From assembly GCF_014202315.1 (NCBI RefSeq), contig NZ_JACHGN010000005.1, positions 419,227 through 483,226 on the forward strand: a stretch of 64,000 bases of DNA, read 5' to 3'. How positions within the stretch are numbered: position 1 is the stretch's first letter; each line of letters begins with the position of its first letter. The position numbers were made by a program, and so were the translations under genes. This DNA is from Thermocatellispora tengchongensis. GTDB lineage: Bacteria; Actinomycetota; Actinomycetes; Streptosporangiales; Streptosporangiaceae. The notes under the pieces are model-generated. The model saw nothing but the letters and a program-made list of their open reading frames with translations. It was not told where the DNA came from and ran no database searches. Shown piece by piece: positions 1 through 8,371 of the stretch.

Positions 1-343
1 CGAGGCCCTGCTCGACCAGCGCAACCTCGCCGGAATCGGCACCATCTACCGCGCCGAGACCCTGTTCCTCAGCGGCCTGTCACCCTGGCGCCGCATCCGC
101 GACATCCCCGACCTCACCTCGGTCGTGACCCGCGCCCAGCGCCTCCTGGAGGCCAACAAGTCCCGCGCCGCCACCGTCACCACCGGCGACACCCGTCCCG
201 GGCGCACCACCTGGGTCTACGGCCGGGGCTCGCGCCCCTGCCGCCGCTGCGGCACCCCCATCGCGACCGGCGCCCTCGGCGGCCCCGGCACCGCCGCCAA
301 GGAGCGCCTGATCAACTGGTGCCCCCACTGCCAACCGCAGTGA
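1..343 (+). CDS. nei: Fpg/Nei family DNA glycosylase, C-terminal part (5' end outside window)
   Basis: Base-excision repair glycosylase/AP lyase that removes oxidised bases. Only about 113 C-terminal residues lie in the window; the open frame begins at base 2. The helix-two-turn-helix (LLDQRNLAGIGTIYRAE) is at the left edge. The protein ends in the family zinc finger, two CxxC pairs (CRRC and CPHC) separated by about 20 residues, right before the stop. The N-terminal catalytic proline and glutamate are outside the window, so Fpg and Nei cannot be separated with certainty; the zinc-finger spacing and sequence resemble actinobacterial Nei2-type proteins. Its stop lies against the 3' end of a reversed pseudogene. 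Confidence 0.9.
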   Translation, partial: EALLDQRNLAGIGTIYRAETLFLSGLSPWRRIRDIPDLTSVVTRAQRLLEANKSRAATVTTGDTRPGRTTWVYGRGSRPCRRCGTPIATGALGGPGTAAKERLINWCPHCQPQ

Positions 344-850
344 GGAAGCCCGTCAGGTCCAGCACCACGATGTTCTCCTCCAGGTGAAGCGTGAGAGGAG
401 GTGCCCAGGACGGCTGGCCTGACCGGCGAGTGCCCGACCAGCCAGGCGGGGCCACCTGGCCCCGGGTCCCGCCGTACCAGGCGGCGATCTCGTCGAGCGT
501 GTCATGCTGCTCCGGCGACGGGGCCATGCCCGGACACAGCATCCCGGCCGCGAGCGGGAAGCACGCGGTGAAGGCGATCCCGCCGGCCTCGCACGCCGCC
601 GGCACGCCCGCGCCGGAGCGGTCGAAGATGTGGAACCGGTTCTGCACCGCCACCACGGGGGCGGTCGCGCGCGCCTCGGCGAGCCGGGCCGTCGTCGCCC
701 CGCTGAGCCCGAGATGGCGGAGGAGCCCACGCCGCCACAGCTCCGCCAGGCCCCCGAACGACTCGGCGAACGGCGTATCCGCCGGATACAGCGGCCCGGC
801 GGCGCGACGGACGACCCTGCCGGGGCCGAGCCAGGCGGCATGCCGGATCG
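344..850 (-). pseudogene. Aldo/keto reductase remnant
   Basis: Read on the minus strand, the middle of this stretch is clearly AKR-like. It has TPFAESFGGLAEL, then LRHLGLSGATTARLAEA, APVVAVQNRFHIFDR, a CEAGGIAF segment and HDTLDEIAA..GGTRGQVA. This matches the second half of the AKR barrel ending in the HLEENI motif. Between GQVA and HLEEN the frame turns into non-homologous residues. No N-terminal half (DTA..Y catalytic region) and no start can be found, and the frame runs into the neighbouring glycosylase gene without a stop of its own. It is therefore a decayed fragment. An intact AKR lies at 37551-38585, but the two sequences do not look like recent copies. Confidence 0.7.
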
Positions 851-1034
851 CCGTGTCGGGGCAGAGCCGGGGCGACCCTGCGCCGGCCGGGTCGGCGTCG
901 TGCGGCAGAAGACGCGGTGTGCGCGCAGGGGGAGCCACGGTCAGGGCTCGGCGCGCCTCCGGGTCCTCATCGGCGGCAAGCGCCTCGCGGGGAGCGGGGA
1001 GCGCCCGCCGGCGGCGGCCACGTCGGGCATGGGA

Positions 1035-1450
1035 GGCGCGGCGGCCCTGTAGGGGGTGGGGCTGCGACGGCGCCGGACCGGGCACGGCGCCGAACCGGAC
1101 ACGGCCCGGGGCGGGCAGGGTCCCGCTGGGGCGGGTCGGCCGTCTCGGGGCAGGGCGGGATCGCCGTGTGGCGACCGGGATGGCGGGCGCGGCGGCCCCG
1201 CAGGGCGGAGGGCTGGGACTGCGCCAAGCCGGATATGGCGGGGCGCGCACGGTCCCGCTGCGGCAGGCCGACCGTCCTGGGGCAGGACGGGATCACCATG
1301 TGGCGACCGGGCGTGGGGGGCGCGGCGGGCCCTGTAGGGCGTGGGGCTGGACTGCGCCGGGCCGGGCATGGCCGGGGCGCGCGTGGGCCCGCTGGGGCGG
1401 GCCGGCCTTGTTGGGGCAGGGCGGCATCGCCGTGTGGCGACCGGGTGGGG
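1035..1450. repeat. About three tandem copies of a 132-134 bp GC-rich unit
   Basis: A landmark GTGGCGACCGGG recurs at about 1168, 1300 and 1434, giving spacings of 132 and 134 bp. Around it the same order of blocks returns each time: CTGTAGGG or GCAGGGCG followed by GGGCTG, then GGGGCGGG..GG and GGGGCAGGGCGGGATC. The first copy carries about 18 extra bases. No frame through the array has plausible protein sequence on either strand. The remaining intergenic sequence (850-1034 and 1451-1600) is GC-rich with no gene I can support. The array lies between the AKR pseudogene and the 3' end of clgR. Confidence 0.75.
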
Positions 1451-1600
1451 GACGGGGGTGGGGCGTGGTGCAGGACGCCCTTGCCCGAGGGCTTGGCGGG
1501 GGCGGCGCGTGTGGGTGCGCGCGCCGGGGGCCGTTGCCCTTTGGTCACGGTCGCATGCAGGGCTGGGGCTCGGGCGGCGATGACCGAGCGGGTGCCCGGG

Positions 1601-1957
1601 TCAGGCCGCGACCATGTCCTTTACTTCGGGGAACACGGAGTCGGAGATCGCGCCCGGCACGGCGTCGCCCAGGGGCAGGCGCTCGCGTTCGGGGACGTCG
1701 GCCATCACAGGGGCGGCCTGGAGTTCGGCCAGCGCGAACTGGTCGGAGACCTCGCGCAGGACCTGGGACAGCGGCACGCCGAGCGCCCCGCAGATGGAGG
1801 CGAGCAGCTCGGACGACGCCTCCTTCTGACCGCGCTCGACCTCGGACAGGTAGCCGAGCGAGACGCGGGCCAACGTGGACACTTCTCTCAGAGTGCGGCC
1901 CTGCCGCACCCGCAGCCGCCGCAACACGTCACCGAGCAGCTGACGCAGCAGGACCAT
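1601..1957 (-). CDS. clgR: ClgR/PspA-type XRE transcriptional regulator
   Basis: 118-residue DNA-binding regulator. In actinobacteria ClgR activates clp protease and related proteostasis genes and is itself a Clp substrate. The helix-turn-helix occupies about residues 15-70 ([20 protein letters not shown], then [11 protein letters not shown]), nearly identical to family members. The end MVAA fits the hydrophobic, Ala-ending tails that Clp recognises (inference). The ATG at 1957 is preferred because GGGGAGGGA lies 6-8 bases upstream and the family starts at [10 protein letters not shown]; an upstream extension of the frame has non-homologous sequence. It is downstream of cinA in the conserved pgsA-cinA-clgR order, separated by 253 bp that should hold its own promoter. 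Confidence 0.9.
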   Translation of the reverse strand: MVLLRQLLGDVLRRLRVRQGRTLREVSTLARVSLGYLSEVERGQKEASSELLASICGALGVPLSQVLREVSDQFALAELQAAPVMADVPERERLPLGDAVPGAISDSVFPEVKDMVAA

Positions 1958-2210
1958 CTGTCGCTCCCTCCCCGGCGCGGGTTCCTTCACCACGCTCCGC
2001 GCGATCGGTTCGTGCCGCCCGTTCTTCAACCTACCTTGGTGCATACTCCTCGCCGTCATCACCGTCTTCGTGGGCCCGCCGGCCGGGCTCCCGCTGTATT
2101 CGCTTCTCGCCGATGGCTTACGGACCTCACTCACAGCTCCACCGTACCCGTATCCACCGACAGCGCGGCAGACCGCGCGGACCATGTTCGCTGGTGACGT
2201 AACACGGTAA

Positions 2211-2720
2211 TCATCCGGAATGTTCCCTCATGTTCGCTTGGACGACGGCAAGGAGAAGATCGACGGCCTCCTTTACCGTCTTTACCCGAATCTGCTCCCG
2301 TGATCCGCTCAACCTCACATCCCGGTGGGAGATTTCGCCGCCGGGGCCGCAGGCGGCGACGTGCACGGTCCCCACGGGCCTGCCGTCCTGCGGGTCGGGC
2401 CCCGCCACGCCGGTCACCGCGAGCCCGTACGTCGCCCCCGCCAGCGCCCGTACGCCCGCCGCCATCGCCGCCGCCACGTCGGGGTGCACGGCGCCCTCGC
2501 GGGCCAGCAGGTCGGCGGGGACGCCCAGCAGGCGCTCCTTGAGGTCGGTGGCGTAGGCGACGACGCCGCCGCGGAACGCGGCCGAGGAGCCGGGCACGGT
2601 GGTGATGGTGGCGCCGATGAGGCCGCCGGTCAGCGACTCGGCCACGGCGAGGGTCGCCTGACGGCGCACGAGGAGGGCGAGCAGTTCGGCCGCGACCTCG
2701 GCGGCCGGGGCGAGCGTCAT
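2211..2720 (-). CDS. cinA: CinA C-terminal domain nicotinamide-nucleotide amidohydrolase
   Basis: 169-residue stand-alone CinA/PncC domain, which deamidates NMN to nicotinate mononucleotide in pyridine nucleotide recycling. It shows the family signatures [10 protein letters not shown] (about residues 26-35), [15 protein letters not shown], and [21 protein letters not shown]. The N-terminal MoCF-like domain of long CinA proteins is absent, as is usual in actinomycetes. The ATG at 2720 is 11 bp after the pgsA stop, with AGGAGG just upstream. It is part of the rimO-pgsA-cinA run. Confidence 0.93.
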   Translation of the reverse strand: MTLAPAAEVAAELLALLVRRQATLAVAESLTGGLIGATITTVPGSSAAFRGGVVAYATDLKERLLGVPADLLAREGAVHPDVAAAMAAGVRALAGATYGLAVTGVAGPDPQDGRPVGTVHVAACGPGGEISHRDVRLSGSREQIRVKTVKEAVDLLLAVVQANMREHSG

Positions 2721-2731
2721 GTGTCCTCCTG

Positions 2732-3325
2732 CTATTCCCCTCGGGCCCGCTTGGCCACCTGGCGAAGACGGATGGCCCGTACGACGTAGTCGGCGCCGGT
2801 GCCGACCGTGACGATGAGGGCCGCGCCCATGGTCGCCCAGCGCAGCGGCTCCCAGACCCCCGGCAGGATGTACAGCCCGATCGCGACGATCTGCAGCACC
2901 GTCTTGACCTTGCCGCCGTAGCTGGCCGGGATCACGCCGTGCCTGATCACCGCGAACCGCAGCGCGGTGATGCCCAGCTCGCGGCCGACGATCACGATGG
3001 TCACCCACCACCACAGGTCGCCCAGGATGGACAGGCTCACCAGGGCCGCGCCCATCAGCGCCTTGTCGGCGATCGGGTCGGCGATCTTGCCGAAGTCGGT
3101 GACCAGGCCGTAGCGCCGGGCCAGCTCGCCGTCGAGCAGGTCGGTGAGCGAGGCGACCACGAACACGACCAGGGCGGTGATCCGCCAGCCGGTGCCGGGC
3201 AGGAACAGGCAGGCCACGAAGAACGGGACGAAGACCAGGCGGACCACGGTCAGGACGTTGGCGATGTTCCACGGGCTGGCGCCCCTGCCCTTCGCCGACG
3301 AGGTCGCGCCTGGTGTCTCGGTCAT
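2732..3325 (-). CDS. pgsA: CDP-diacylglycerol--glycerol-3-phosphate 3-phosphatidyltransferase
   Basis: 197-residue integral membrane enzyme that makes phosphatidylglycerol phosphate, the first committed step to PG and cardiolipin. The CDP-alcohol phosphotransferase motif DGx2ARx8Gx3Dx3D is intact ([19 protein letters not shown] followed by PIAD). Several hydrophobic segments follow on both sides. The ATG at 3325 overlaps the rimO TGA by four bases (ATGA), so translation is probably coupled. Length is normal for the family. In this cluster position some actinobacterial paralogues have been annotated as phosphatidylinositol phosphate synthases, but the sequence and the neighbours rimO and cinA favour PgsA. 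Confidence 0.93.
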   Translation of the reverse strand: MTETPGATSSAKGRGASPWNIANVLTVVRLVFVPFFVACLFLPGTGWRITALVVFVVASLTDLLDGELARRYGLVTDFGKIADPIADKALMGAALVSLSILGDLWWWVTIVIVGRELGITALRFAVIRHGVIPASYGGKVKTVLQIVAIGLYILPGVWEPLRWATMGAALIVTVGTGADYVVRAIRLRQVAKRARGE

Positions 3326-4779
3326 GGACCGGCCTTGATCCGCGCGATCAGATCGACGCCCTCGGCGTCGACCACGACGGCACGCACGATCTGGCCCGGC
3401 ACCAGGCCGATGCCCTGCACGGTCACCGAGCCGTCCACCTCGGGCCCCTGGTGCGCCGCGCGCCCCTCGTAGCCGCCGTCGCCCAGGTCCTCCTCGATCA
3501 GGACCTCGACGTCGGTGCCGATGCGCTCCTCCGCGCGCTGCGTCGTCAGCTCCTCGGCCAGCTCGGTGAGCACGGCCACGCGCTCGTCGATGACCTCCTG
3601 CGGCAGCTTGCCGGGCAGGCGGGCCGCCTCGGTGCCCTCCTCGTCGGAGTAGCCGAACACGCCGGCGACGTCGAGCCTGGCCTGCTCCAGGAAGCCGACC
3701 AGCTCGGCGAACTCCTCCTCGGTCTCGCCGGGGAAGCCCACGATGAAGTTGGAGCGCACGCCGGCCTCGGGCGCCTGCTCGCGGATGCGTGCGAGCAGCT
3801 CCAGGAAGCGCTCGGGGTCGCCGAAGCGGCGCATGCGCCGCAGCACGGTGCCGCTGGCGTGCTGGAAGGACAGGTCGAAGTACGCTGCGACGCCCTCGGT
3901 GCCGGCGATGGCCGACAGCAGGCCGGGGCGCAGCTCTGCGGGCTGCAGGTAGCTCACCCGCACCCGCTGGATGCCCTCGACGGCCGCGAGGCGCGGCAGC
4001 AGCTTCTCCAGCGCGCGCAGGTCGCCCAGGTCCTTGCCGTAGGAGGTGGAGTTCTCACTGACCAGGACCAGCTCGCGCACGCCCTGCTCGGCCAGCCAGG
4101 CGGCCTCGCCGAGCAGCTCCTGCGGCGGCCGGGAGACGTACGCGCCGCGGAAGGCCGGGATGGCGCAGAAGGAGCAGCGGCGGTCGCAGCCCGAGGCGAG
4201 CTTGAGCGAGGCGACCGGACTGTCGTCGAGCCGTTTGCGCAGCGGACGGGGGCCGCTGGCGGGGGCCAGCCCCTCGGGAAGCGGGTCGTGGCCGTTGCCG
4301 GAGGAGGCTCCGTGGCCGTTGCCGGAGGGGGACCCGTGGCCGGGGATGTGGGCCTTGGGCGCGGCGGCTCGGGCTACCGGCGAGATCGGCAGCAGGGTGC
4401 GCCGGTCGCGGGGGCTGTGCGGCACCAGCGGCCGGCCCGCCACCACGTCGTCCAGGCGCTCGCCGATCTCGGCGTAGTCGTCGAAGGACAGCACCGCGGA
4501 CGCCTCCGGCAGCGCCTCGGCGAGCTGCTCGCCGTAGCGCTCGGCCATGCAGCCCGCGGCGACCACCTTGGCCCCGGAGTCGGCGGCGGCCAGCAGCGTG
4601 TCGATGGAGTCCTTCTTCGCCGAGTCGATGAAGCCGCAGGTGTTGACGACGATGACGTCGGGGTCGTCGTCGCCGACCTGCCAGCCGGCAGCCTCAAGTC
4701 GCGCGGCGAGCTCTTCGGAATCGACCTCGTTGCGCGCGCAGCCCAGTGTGATCAGCGATGCGGTTCGGCGGGTTGACAT
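3322..4779 (-). CDS. rimO: Ribosomal protein S12 methylthiotransferase RimO, with a low-complexity insertion
   Basis: 485-residue radical-SAM enzyme that methylthiolates the conserved Asp of ribosomal protein S12. The N-terminal UPF0004 domain carries three cluster cysteines (C14, C48, C77). The radical-SAM CxxxCxxC is C198, C202, C205 ([12 protein letters not shown]), and a TRAM domain ends the protein (about 425-485). Between the domains, residues about 133-178 form a non-conserved linker with two SGNGH repeats, longer than in E. coli RimO. The start at 4779 is chosen because [22 protein letters not shown] is the family N terminus; an in-frame upstream extension is not homologous. It lies between the rodZ-like gene and pgsA. 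Confidence 0.95.
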   Translation of the reverse strand: MSTRRTASLITLGCARNEVDSEELAARLEAAGWQVGDDDPDVIVVNTCGFIDSAKKDSIDTLLAAADSGAKVVAAGCMAERYGEQLAEALPEASAVLSFDDYAEIGERLDDVVAGRPLVPHSPRDRRTLLPISPVARAAAPKAHIPGHGSPSGNGHGASSGNGHDPLPEGLAPASGPRPLRKRLDDSPVASLKLASGCDRRCSFCAIPAFRGAYVSRPPQELLGEAAWLAEQGVRELVLVSENSTSYGKDLGDLRALEKLLPRLAAVEGIQRVRVSYLQPAELRPGLLSAIAGTEGVAAYFDLSFQHASGTVLRRMRRFGDPERFLELLARIREQAPEAGVRSNFIVGFPGETEEEFAELVGFLEQARLDVAGVFGYSDEEGTEAARLPGKLPQEVIDERVAVLTELAEELTTQRAEERIGTDVEVLIEEDLGDGGYEGRAAHQGPEVDGSVTVQGIGLVPGQIVRAVVVDAEGVDLIARIKAGP

Positions 4780-4839
4780 GGTGCACACTACGGTATCGGC
4801 ACTCGGCCACCACCGAAGCACCCGGGCTGTTTTTCGCGC

Positions 4840-5613
4840 TCAGCGCGCCGGGTCGGCCGGGCCGAAGGTGCGGCGTACGGTCTCGCCGTCGCGCCCCAGG
4901 GTGCCGAGGTCCTTGCCGTTCACCTCCAGCGAGACGGCGCCCGCGTTGCCGATCGTGACCTTTACCTGCTTGCGGGCCTTCCAGGTGGAGGTCTTGCCCG
5001 CCTTGAGGGTGCCGTTGAACAGGCGCTTGCCCTTGGAGTCCTGGACCCGTACGAAGGACGACTCGCGGGCCTTCATCCGGATCTCCACCACATCGCCGCG
5101 CTTGGGGATGGCCACGGCGCCGCCCGGACGGGGCGCCGGGCTGCTCGTCCGGCGCGGGTCGGCCTGCTGGCCCGCCGGGACCGAGGCCGGGCGCACGTCG
5201 GAGGCGCGCCGCTCGCCGTCGCCGCCCATCACCCGCACCACGCCGAAGACCACCACGATGGCCAGCGCCACGCCGAGCGCCATCGACCAGTTGGGCGAGC
5301 GGCGCTCGCGCAGCTTGATCGGGTTGTCGGCCTGGAACACCCGAGCGGCGCGCACCGACGGCGGCTCGCCGCCCAGGCTCTCGTCGTAGCGCTGCGCCAT
5401 GGCGTCGGGATCGAGCCCGAGGGCCTTGGCGATGCTCCTGATATGGCCGCGGGCGTAGAAGTCGCCGCCGCACACGGCGAAGTCGTCGCGCTCGATACCG
5501 TAGATCAGCGCCTCGCGGATCCGCGTCCGCGCGCTCAACTGCCCCACCGTCAGCCCCGCCGACCGCCGCGCCTCGGCCAGAATCGAACCGATCGTCTCAC
5601 CACGCGCACTCAT
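4840..5613 (-). CDS. RodZ-like helix-turn-helix membrane protein (HTH_25 plus DUF4115)
   Basis: 257-residue bitopic protein. Residues about 5-70 form an HTH_25 domain (GETIGSILAEARRSAGLTVG, then ARTRIREALIYGIE). One transmembrane helix follows at about 115-133 (WSMALGVALAIVVVFGVVRV). A Pro/Ala-rich linker leads to an extracytoplasmic DUF4115 beta domain. This architecture is that of RodZ, which links MreB to the cell wall in rods; in filamentous actinomycetes its role is less clear. The ATG at 5613 is chosen because GGAGG lies 7 bases upstream. A GTG two codons earlier would sit almost on the ribosome site. It follows ftsK by 98 bp, as in other actinomycetes. Confidence 0.88.
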   Translation of the reverse strand: MSARGETIGSILAEARRSAGLTVGQLSARTRIREALIYGIERDDFAVCGGDFYARGHIRSIAKALGLDPDAMAQRYDESLGGEPPSVRAARVFQADNPIKLRERRSPNWSMALGVALAIVVVFGVVRVMGGDGERRASDVRPASVPAGQQADPRRTSSPAPRPGGAVAIPKRGDVVEIRMKARESSFVRVQDSKGKRLFNGTLKAGKTSTWKARKQVKVTIGNAGAVSLEVNGKDLGTLGRDGETVRRTFGPADPAR

Positions 5614-5711
5614 GGCCACGCCTCCCGCCCCCCGACGTTGCGTAGTGAGTCACATTCAATCAGTAATCGGTCGTAGTCCGCACACTGGGGTCACCCTGTG
5701 CCGGGAATCCG

Positions 5712-8255
5712 TTACCCTTCGCCGCGCAACTGGGCGAGCAGGCCGGGCAGATCGTCCGGCTTGACCAGAACCTCACGCGCCTTGGAGCCCTCGCTGGGGC
5801 CGACGACCTCGCGGCTCTCCAGCAGGTCCATCAGCCGTCCGGCCTTGGCGAAGCCGACGCGCAGCTTGCGCTGGAGCATCGAGGTGGAGCCGAACTGGGT
5901 GGTCACCACCAGCTCGGCGGCCTGGATGAGCAGGTCGAGGTCGTCGCCGATGTCCTCGTCGATCTCGCGCTTGGCGCCGGCCGGGGCGGAGACGTCCTCG
6001 CGGTACTCCACCTGCATCTGGCTCCTGCAGTGGTTGACGACCTCGACGATCTCCTTTTCGGAGATGAAGGCGTTCTGCAGCCGCATCGGCTTGCTGGCGC
6101 CCATCGGCAGGAACAGCGCGTCGCCCTGGCCGACCAGCTTCTCGGCGCCGGGCTGGTCCAGGATGACCCGCGAGTCGGAGAGCGAGGAGGTGGCGAAGGC
6201 GAGCCGCGAGGGCACGTTGGCCTTGATCAGGCCGGTCACGACGTCCACGCTGGGCCGCTGGGTGGCGATGACGAGGTGGATGCCGGCGGCGCGGGCGAGC
6301 TGGGTGATGCGGACGATGGAGTCCTCGACGTCGCGCGGGGCCACCATCATCAGGTCGGCCAGCTCGTCGATGATCACCAGCAGGTAGGGGTAGGGCTGGT
6401 AGACCCGCTCGCTGCCCGGCGGCGGCACCAGCTTGCCCGCGCGCACCGCCTTGTTGAACTCGTCCACGTGCCGGAACCCGCTGGCCGCCAGGTCGTCGTA
6501 GCGGCGGTCCATCTCGCCGACCACCCACTCCAGGGCCTCGGCGGCCTTCTTGGGGTTGGTGATGATCGGCGTGATGAGGTGCGGGATGCCCTCGTACACC
6601 GACAGCTCGACCCGCTTGGGATCGACCAGCACCATGCGCACCTCGTCGGGGGTGGCGCGCATCAGGATCGAGCTGATCAGGCCGTTGACGCAGACCGACT
6701 TGCCCGCGCCGGTGGCGCCGGCGATGAGCAGGTGCGGCATCTTGGCCAGGTTGGCCACTATGGTGCGGCCCTCGACGTCCTTGCCCAGGCCGACGATCAT
6801 GGGGTGGTGGTCGGCCTGCGCGACCTGGGAGCGCAGCACGTCGCCGAGCGCCACGAGGTCCTTGTCGGTGTTGGGGATCTCCACGCCGATCGCCGACTTG
6901 CCGGGGATCGGCGACAGGATGCGCACGTCGGCCGACTTCACGGCGTACGCGATGTTCTTGGTGAGCGCGGTGACCTTCTCCACCTTGACCGCGGGCCCCA
7001 GCTCGATCTCGTACCGGGTGACCGTGGGGCCGCGGGTGAAGCCGATCACCTGCGCGTCGATCGCGAACTGCTCCAGGACGCTGGTCAGCGCGTTGACCAC
7101 GACGGTGTTGGCCTTGGTCTGCGGCTTGGGCGCGGAGCCGGGCCGCAGGATCTGCAGGTCGGGCAGCGCGTACGGCCCCGCCTGCGGCGACAGCACGAGC
7201 TGCTCCACCTTGCGGGGCGCGGGCGTCGGGTCGGGCGGCTCGGGGCGGCGTTCGGCCACCGCCGGGGACGCGGCGACCGGCGGGGCCGCGTCGTCGTCCA
7301 CCAGGCCGGGCACGATCTCGGGCGAGTGCTCGTTCTGCTTGTCGGTGAGCACCGGCGTGTCGTACGGCTTGACGGTGTCGCCGCCGTCCTTGGAGTCCTC
7401 GCCCGGCTTGGGCTTGCGCTTACGGGGCGCGCGGGGCTTGGCGGTCCCGGGCTTACCGCTCCCGCCGCCCTTGGTGAACAGCATGTGCTGGATCTCGGCC
7501 AGCCGCTCGGGGATGCGGTGGACCGGCGTGGCCGTGATCACCAGTACGCCGAAGCCGGACAGGATCAGCAGCAGCGGGATCGTGATGAACGCCGGCAGGA
7601 TGCTCGCGGGCGGCGCGGACACGATGAAGCCGATCATGCCGCCGGCCGCGGAGATCTTGTCGATGCCGTCGTTGGGCCCGCCCGACGGGTACGGCACGTC
7701 GTGCGCCACGTGCACGATGCCGAGGACGCCGACCACCAGCGCGCCCCATCCGATGGACATCCGGCCGGTGTCGGCGCTCTCCTCGGGGTGGCGCAGCAGC
7801 CGCCAGGCCAGCAGGGCGAGCATCAGCGGCAGCGCCCAGAACAGCGAGCCGAACACGCCGCGTACGACCGCGTTGACGACCTCGGAGAAGGTGTTCTGCG
7901 CCTCGCGCCAGGTCAGCGAGGCCAGCACGATCGCGCCCGCCAGCACCGCGAAGCCGAGCCCGTCGCGGCGGTGGGCCGGGTCGAGCTCGCGCGCGCCCTG
8001 GCCGAGCGCGCGCACCGCGCTGCCCACGCCGTGGGCGAACAGCAGCCACACGCCGGCGAACAGCCTGCCGATCAGGGTGAACACCATGCTGATGGGGTCC
8101 TGGTGCAGCGGGCCGCCGCCCCTGCGCGAGGGGGACGCGCTCTTGGCTTTCCCGGTGGACGCCCGGCGCGCGGCTGCCGGGCGGGCGGAGCCGGTTCGCT
8201 TCGCCGGCCCCTTCTGCGGGCCGTGCGACGCGCCCTTGGACGTACGGGTGGCCAT
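5712..8255 (-). CDS. ftsK: DNA translocase FtsK/SpoIIIE
   Basis: About 847 residues. A basic N-terminal tail precedes about four membrane helices (residues 60-250), then a charged Pro-rich linker, then the RecA-like motor. Walker A is GATGAGKSV and Walker B is LVIIDELADL. The C-terminal gamma winged helix is complete (SMLQRKLRVGFAKAGRLMD). The protein pumps chromosomal DNA through closing septa, in actinomycetes mainly during sporulation septation. The ATG at 8255 gives the usual MATRTS-type basic start; a further in-frame upstream start adds nine unlikely residues. It is the first gene of the minus-strand run leading to clgR. Confidence 0.96.
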   Translation of the reverse strand: MATRTSKGASHGPQKGPAKRTGSARPAAARRASTGKAKSASPSRRGGGPLHQDPISMVFTLIGRLFAGVWLLFAHGVGSAVRALGQGARELDPAHRRDGLGFAVLAGAIVLASLTWREAQNTFSEVVNAVVRGVFGSLFWALPLMLALLAWRLLRHPEESADTGRMSIGWGALVVGVLGIVHVAHDVPYPSGGPNDGIDKISAAGGMIGFIVSAPPASILPAFITIPLLLILSGFGVLVITATPVHRIPERLAEIQHMLFTKGGGSGKPGTAKPRAPRKRKPKPGEDSKDGGDTVKPYDTPVLTDKQNEHSPEIVPGLVDDDAAPPVAASPAVAERRPEPPDPTPAPRKVEQLVLSPQAGPYALPDLQILRPGSAPKPQTKANTVVVNALTSVLEQFAIDAQVIGFTRGPTVTRYEIELGPAVKVEKVTALTKNIAYAVKSADVRILSPIPGKSAIGVEIPNTDKDLVALGDVLRSQVAQADHHPMIVGLGKDVEGRTIVANLAKMPHLLIAGATGAGKSVCVNGLISSILMRATPDEVRMVLVDPKRVELSVYEGIPHLITPIITNPKKAAEALEWVVGEMDRRYDDLAASGFRHVDEFNKAVRAGKLVPPPGSERVYQPYPYLLVIIDELADLMMVAPRDVEDSIVRITQLARAAGIHLVIATQRPSVDVVTGLIKANVPSRLAFATSSLSDSRVILDQPGAEKLVGQGDALFLPMGASKPMRLQNAFISEKEIVEVVNHCRSQMQVEYREDVSAPAGAKREIDEDIGDDLDLLIQAAELVVTTQFGSTSMLQRKLRVGFAKAGRLMDLLESREVVGPSEGSKAREVLVKPDDLPGLLAQLRGEG

Positions 8256-8310
8256 GATGACCAAGGTACGCGGGAGGCGCACCGGGAATCACGCAGGCTC
8301 GCCGGAATGC

Positions 8311-8351
8311 CCGCGGCGGCCGGCCCGGGTCAGGAGGGCCGGCCGCCGCGG
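8311..8351 (-). terminator. Strong hairpin downstream of the pectate lyase gene
   Basis: A perfect 16-bp inverted repeat (arms 8311-8326 and 8336-8351, CCGCGGCGGCCGGCCC and its complement) around a 9-base loop. It lies 20 bp past the pectate lyase stop at 8372. No U tract is visible, which is common for actinomycete terminators. Confidence 0.8.
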
Positions 8352-8371
8352 AGTCCGGCGGACGAGGTGCC

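Noticed and set aside
850-1600. Long open frames on both strands across this region
   Set aside because: They are products of high GC; the translations are Arg/Gly/Pro-rich with no domain and follow the tandem repeat.
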